DNA of 36,713 bases from Kofleriaceae bacterium (GTDB lineage Bacteria > Myxococcota_A > Polyangia > Haliangiales > Haliangiaceae), in contig JABFXX010000660.1 in NCBI GenBank assembly GCA_013368795.1, forward strand, positions 1 to 36,713, read 5' to 3'. Below the pieces are notes generated by a model. That model ran no database searches and was not told where the DNA came from. It saw only the letters and a list, made by a program, of their open reading frames with translations. The position numbers and the translations under genes were made by a program. Below, piece after piece: positions 33,957 to 36,713 of the stretch; the first letter of the stretch is position 1, and each line of letters opens with the position of its first letter.

Positions 33957-36416
33957 TTACCTCAGGTCCTTGCTCAGCTTCAGCGTCTCGCCGGCCACGA
34001 TGTCGACCGCGTACGTGAACCGGTTGCCGTCGACGACGAATGTCACCTTGTGCTTGCCCGGATTCAGCTGGAGCTTGTCGCCGCGGATCGGCGTTGTCAG
34101 TCCCGTGTCGACGCCGTCGACGAGGATCTTCGCCTCGCGGGTACACATCACCTCGAGGATGCCCTTGCTCGCGGCCGGCGATGCCGCGTCCTCGTAGTCG
34201 ACGTGGTTGCGCTCGCACATGACCGAGAGCCGGTTCTGCTGCGTCGGCGTGAGCTGCTTGTAGTAGAGCTTCGCCTTCGCCGGGTTCAGGCTGTTGCACG
34301 ACGCCATGAACGCGAGCTGCGTGACGTACGCGTCCGGTTTGCAGCGCAGCGAGGCTTCGAAGCTCGTGAGCGCGGCAGCGTGCTGCGCGTTGTTCACCTG
34401 CTCCATGCCGTGCTCCTTGAGCGCGTCCGCGTCGCAGCTCGCGGACCCGCCGTAGTCGACCTTGTTGCGTTCACAGATAACCGCGAACTGCTTCTGCTGC
34501 GCGTCCGTGAGCTTTGCGTAGTAGGTCTTCGCCTTTGCCGAGTTCCTGCTGTTGCACGACTCCATGAACGCGAGCTGCATCACGTATGCGTCCTTCTTGC
34601 ACGCGAGCGATGCCTCGAACTTCGCGAGCGCGGCCGCGTGCTGGCCCTTGTTCACGGCCTCCATGCCTTGGTCCTTCAGCGCGTCGGCATCGCACGCCGG
34701 GCCGCTATCGTCGTACTCGACCTTGTTGCGGATGCACATCATCGAGAGCTGCTCGCGCTTGGCGGCCGGGAGCTTGCGGTAATAGACCTTCGCCTTCGTC
34801 GAATTCATGCTGTTGCACGCCGACATGAACGCGAGCTGCACGAGCTCGTCGCTCGGCTTGCAACGCATTGCCGCCTCGAACTGCGCGAGCGCGGCGGCGT
34901 GCTGGCCATTTGTCACGTACTCGAGGCCCTTGTCCTTCACCGCCTTCGCATCGCACGTCGAGTCGGCGTCGTACGGCACGTTGTTGCGTGCGCACGCGAG
35001 CGCGAGCTTCTGCTGCGCGTCTGCGGACAGCTTCGGGTAGTAGAGCTTCGCCTTCTTGTAGTCGGACGAGTTGCAGGCGGCGGTGAACGCGAGCTGCAGC
35101 AGCTCCGCCGACGGCATGCACTGCAGCGCCTCCTCGAACTTCTCGAGTGCGTCCGCGTGCTCGTCCTGTTTCGCGAGCTCCTGGCCCTTGGCCTTCAGCG
35201 CCTCGGCGTTGCAGCCCAAGGGTCTCGGCGATGCGAACGGATCGAACGCGGTCGCCACCGGGCGGTCGAACACGAAGGGATACACGAACGAGCCGCCGCT
35301 TTCGGTCTCGGCAAAGCGCGCGCTCTGGAGGACGCGCGCGACGCACGCCCCGAGCTCGGCGTTCGGCGTCTCCTTGATCTCGACGTTCGTCACGCGCCCG
35401 TCGGGGTGCACCTTCACAGCGGCCTTCACCTTGCCATTCGCCGGATGTTTGTCGCCGCACTCGAGGACCTGCGGCTTCACCTTGGCGATCCCATCCGTGA
35501 TCGTCTGGCGGTCGAGGCCCTTCGCGGCAGGCTTGTTCTGCTGCGGAGCTCTGCGCGCGTCGTCGCGAAGTGCCGCGCAGCACGGCCCTTCGTAGTTCGA
35601 CAGCACGCACGACACCTCGTCGCACGCGCTCGCCTCGGTCGGCGCCGGCGCGCGGTGATCGACGGTGACATCGCCATCCGATCCCACCGCCACCGGCGGC
35701 GTCTGCTTCGGATCGGGCGCGACCTCGATGTCGTCCTCGCCGGGCGTACCCGCGACGACGGGCGCGGGCGCGGGCGGCGCCGACGTCCACGTCGAGCCAG
35801 GCTCGACGATCACCGTGTGAGCGCCCGCGCTGCTCACCTTCACGTGGCCCTCGTAGACGACCACCGTCACCATCGCGACCGCCGCTGCGGTCAGGGCGCT
35901 CGCGCCGATGATCTTCGCGTCCATCGAATTCATCTGCACCTCCACGCGCAGGCTCGCGCCTGTCGCCTCGACCGAAGCCACCGTGGCTCCGGCATCGATC
36001 ACGAGCGAGGTCTTGTCGTCGACGCGCCAGGCCGCTGTGCCCGCGCGCTGGTCGACGCGGATCGTCTTGCCGTCGCGCCTCCACCGCACGTCGGCGCCAA
36101 GATCGAGGTCCGCCTTCACACCTGCGAGCGACAGCGACTGCGCACGATCGGCGAGCACGACCCCGTTCGTCGCCGGCTCGTGCCGCGTCGATCCGATCAG
36201 CGCGTACGTGCCGAGCGTCGCCGCGACCACCGCCGCCGCGACGCCGCCGATCAGCAGCGCGCGCCGGCGCGGCGTCGCTGGCTCGACGGGAACGGCCGCA
36301 CCGACCTCGGTCCCACCCAGACGCGCGATCACGCCGTCGGCGAGATCCTCGGGCGGCTCGGGGGCCTCCCAGGCCTCGAGGTCGTAGTCCTTCAGCACGT
36401 CGTCGTCGTCACGCAT
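33957..36416 (-). CDS. FecR-like / AgmX-PglI / Cys-rich tandem-repeat / PEGA mosaic protein, sigma-linked
   Basis: An 819-residue protein. There is an acidic N-terminus, one membrane span (residues 53-75) and then a FecR-like beta-rich region (about 88-212) with a Pro-rich linker. A CDEVSCVLSNYEGPCC motif (C265, C270, C279, C280) precedes an AgmX/PglI-type domain (about 300-385, TITDGIAKVKPQVLECGDKHPANGKV). Residues 402-746 hold four tandem repeats of 86-87 residues, each with Cys at relative positions 1, 32, 47 and 74 and the core QHAAAL...FEA, typical of a TPR helix. The last 73 residues are a PEGA domain (LVDGVDTGLTTPIRGDKLQLNPG). ATG 36416 overlaps the sigma gene's stop by eight bases, which suggests an anti-sigma-type partner facing outside the cytoplasm. 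The ligand of the repeats is unknown. Confidence 0.8.
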   Translation of the reverse strand: MRDDDDVLKDYDLEAWEAPEPPEDLADGVIARLGGTEVGAAVPVEPATPRRRALLIGGVAAAVVAATLGTYALIGSTRHEPATNGVVLADRAQSLSLAGVKADLDLGADVRWRRDGKTIRVDQRAGTAAWRVDDKTSLVIDAGATVASVEATGASLRVEVQMNSMDAKIIGASALTAAAVAMVTVVVYEGHVKVSSAGAHTVIVEPGSTWTSAPPAPAPVVAGTPGEDDIEVAPDPKQTPPVAVGSDGDVTVDHRAPAPTEASACDEVSCVLSNYEGPCCAALRDDARRAPQQNKPAAKGLDRQTITDGIAKVKPQVLECGDKHPANGKVKAAVKVHPDGRVTNVEIKETPNAELGACVARVLQSARFAETESGGSFVYPFVFDRPVATAFDPFASPRPLGCNAEALKAKGQELAKQDEHADALEKFEEALQCMPSAELLQLAFTAACNSSDYKKAKLYYPKLSADAQQKLALACARNNVPYDADSTCDAKAVKDKGLEYVTNGQHAAALAQFEAAMRCKPSDELVQLAFMSACNSMNSTKAKVYYRKLPAAKREQLSMMCIRNKVEYDDSGPACDADALKDQGMEAVNKGQHAAALAKFEASLACKKDAYVMQLAFMESCNSRNSAKAKTYYAKLTDAQQKQFAVICERNKVDYGGSASCDADALKEHGMEQVNNAQHAAALTSFEASLRCKPDAYVTQLAFMASCNSLNPAKAKLYYKQLTPTQQNRLSVMCERNHVDYEDAASPAASKGILEVMCTREAKILVDGVDTGLTTPIRGDKLQLNPGKHKVTFVVDGNRFTYAVDIVAGETLKLSKDLR
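34179..35213 (-). repeat. four tandem ~258-bp repeats coding Cys-containing TPR-like units
   Basis: Units at 34956-35213 (R1), 34695-34955 (R2), 34437-34694 (R3) and 34179-34436 (R4) code 86, 87, 86 and 86 residues. R3 and R4 are the most alike, and R2 shares their MRC/LRC-KP and FM-x-x-C core. R1 is the most diverged. All four keep the four Cys and the core QLAF-x-x-x-CNS-x-x-x-x-KAK-x-YY-x-x-L. This suggests stepwise duplication with selection on the Cys pattern. Confidence 0.85.
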
Positions 36417-36713
36417 CGCGACCTCCGAGCTCGCGCGTCAGGTACTCGCGCAGCGCCACTCGCGCGCGCGACAGACGCGACTTCACGGTGCCGACGTCGA
36501 GCTCGAGGACGTCGGCGATCTCCTGGTAATCGAGGTCGTGGTACTCGCGCAGCACGAGCACCGCGCGCTGGCCTTCCGGCAGTGCACCGATGCCCGCCGC
36601 GATCGCCGCGCCGAGCCGCCGCCGCTCGGCATCTCCGTCGGCGCGCTCGCGACCGACCGGCTCGCGCTCGAGTCCCGCGGGCTCGGGCTTGCGCAGCTCG
36701 TTGAGCACGAGCC
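36409..36713 (-). CDS. ECF-type RNA polymerase sigma factor, C-terminal part (5' end outside window)
   Basis: The visible residues cover the linker and the sigma-70 region 4 of an extracytoplasmic-function sigma factor: IAAGIGALPEGQRAVLVLREYHDLDYQEIADVLELDVGTVKSRLSRARVALREYL, the classic helix-turn-helix that recognises the -35 element. Regions 2 and the start codon are beyond the right edge. The gene overlaps the start of the FecR/PEGA protein by eight bases, so the two are translationally coupled, as expected for a sigma factor with its anti-sigma or sensor partner. The cell-surface character of the partner suggests a response to an envelope signal, by inference. Confidence 0.9.
   Translation of the reverse strand, partial: LVLNELRKPEPAGLEREPVGRERADGDAERRRLGAAIAAGIGALPEGQRAVLVLREYHDLDYQEIADVLELDVGTVKSRLSRARVALREYLTRELGGRDA

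Overview
The window is about 36.7 kb of very GC-rich bacterial chromosome. It is densely coding, with strong G/C bias at third codon positions. The content suggests a myxobacterium-like organism (Myxococcota, possibly a Haliangium/Kofleriaceae-type lineage). The reasons are the many lipoproteins with (V/A)-(A/G)-C lipoboxes, an AgmX/PglI-type C-terminal domain, a Ser/Thr kinase, a CheB-CheR-PAS hybrid kinase and the rpsU-prmA-rsmE order. This placement is inference from gene content; there is no rRNA or other phylogenetic marker to prove it. No tRNA, rRNA, CRISPR array, transposase or phage gene was found.

Layout. 1-347: C-terminal end of a Pro/Ala-rich protein. 371-5075: a DNA-repair island made of a PolX/PHP protein with a degenerate polymerase site, a DUF72 protein on the other strand, a LigD-like phosphoesterase-polymerase protein with no ligase domain, and a TM2-type membrane protein. 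5051-10122 (minus): a small unknown protein, a DUF4105/Lnb-like membrane protein and an M16 protease pair, of which one is catalytic and one is a dead lipoprotein. 10322-12428 (plus): a small unknown protein, then rpsU, prmA and rsmE packed end to end. 12425-15044 (minus): a helical-repeat-like protein and a lipoprotein built from PEP-synthase-type domains. 15175-22265 (plus): a heme-oxygenase-like protein, a 1367-residue CheB-CheR-PAS-histidine kinase-receiver protein, an alkylsulfatase-like metallo-beta-lactamase protein, a non-coding stretch bounded by inverted repeats, and an RDD membrane protein. 22266-24683 (plus): an MshEN/GAF-like/HEAT-like protein. 24685-28910 (minus): a membrane protein and a large Ser/Thr kinase carrying a pseudokinase and a dead cyclase domain. 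28981-29859 (plus): a beta-propeller lipoprotein. 29862-33858 (minus): a coupled ceramidase-like, POTRA and YwiC-like gene set. 33957-36713 (minus): an ECF sigma factor (5' end outside the window) overlapping a mosaic FecR/AgmX/Cys-repeat/PEGA protein.

Several large proteins look like re-used enzyme folds whose catalytic residues are gone: the PolX polymerase domain, the second M16 protein, the kinase's N-terminal lobe and its C-terminal cyclase domain. The most unusual items are the predicted exported lipoprotein with an intact-looking ATP-grasp and phosphohistidine domain, the kinase fused to SRPBCC, zinc-ribbon and dead cyclase domains, the sigma-linked protein with four 86-residue Cys repeats, and the ORF-poor 253-bp segment with 20-bp inverted ends.
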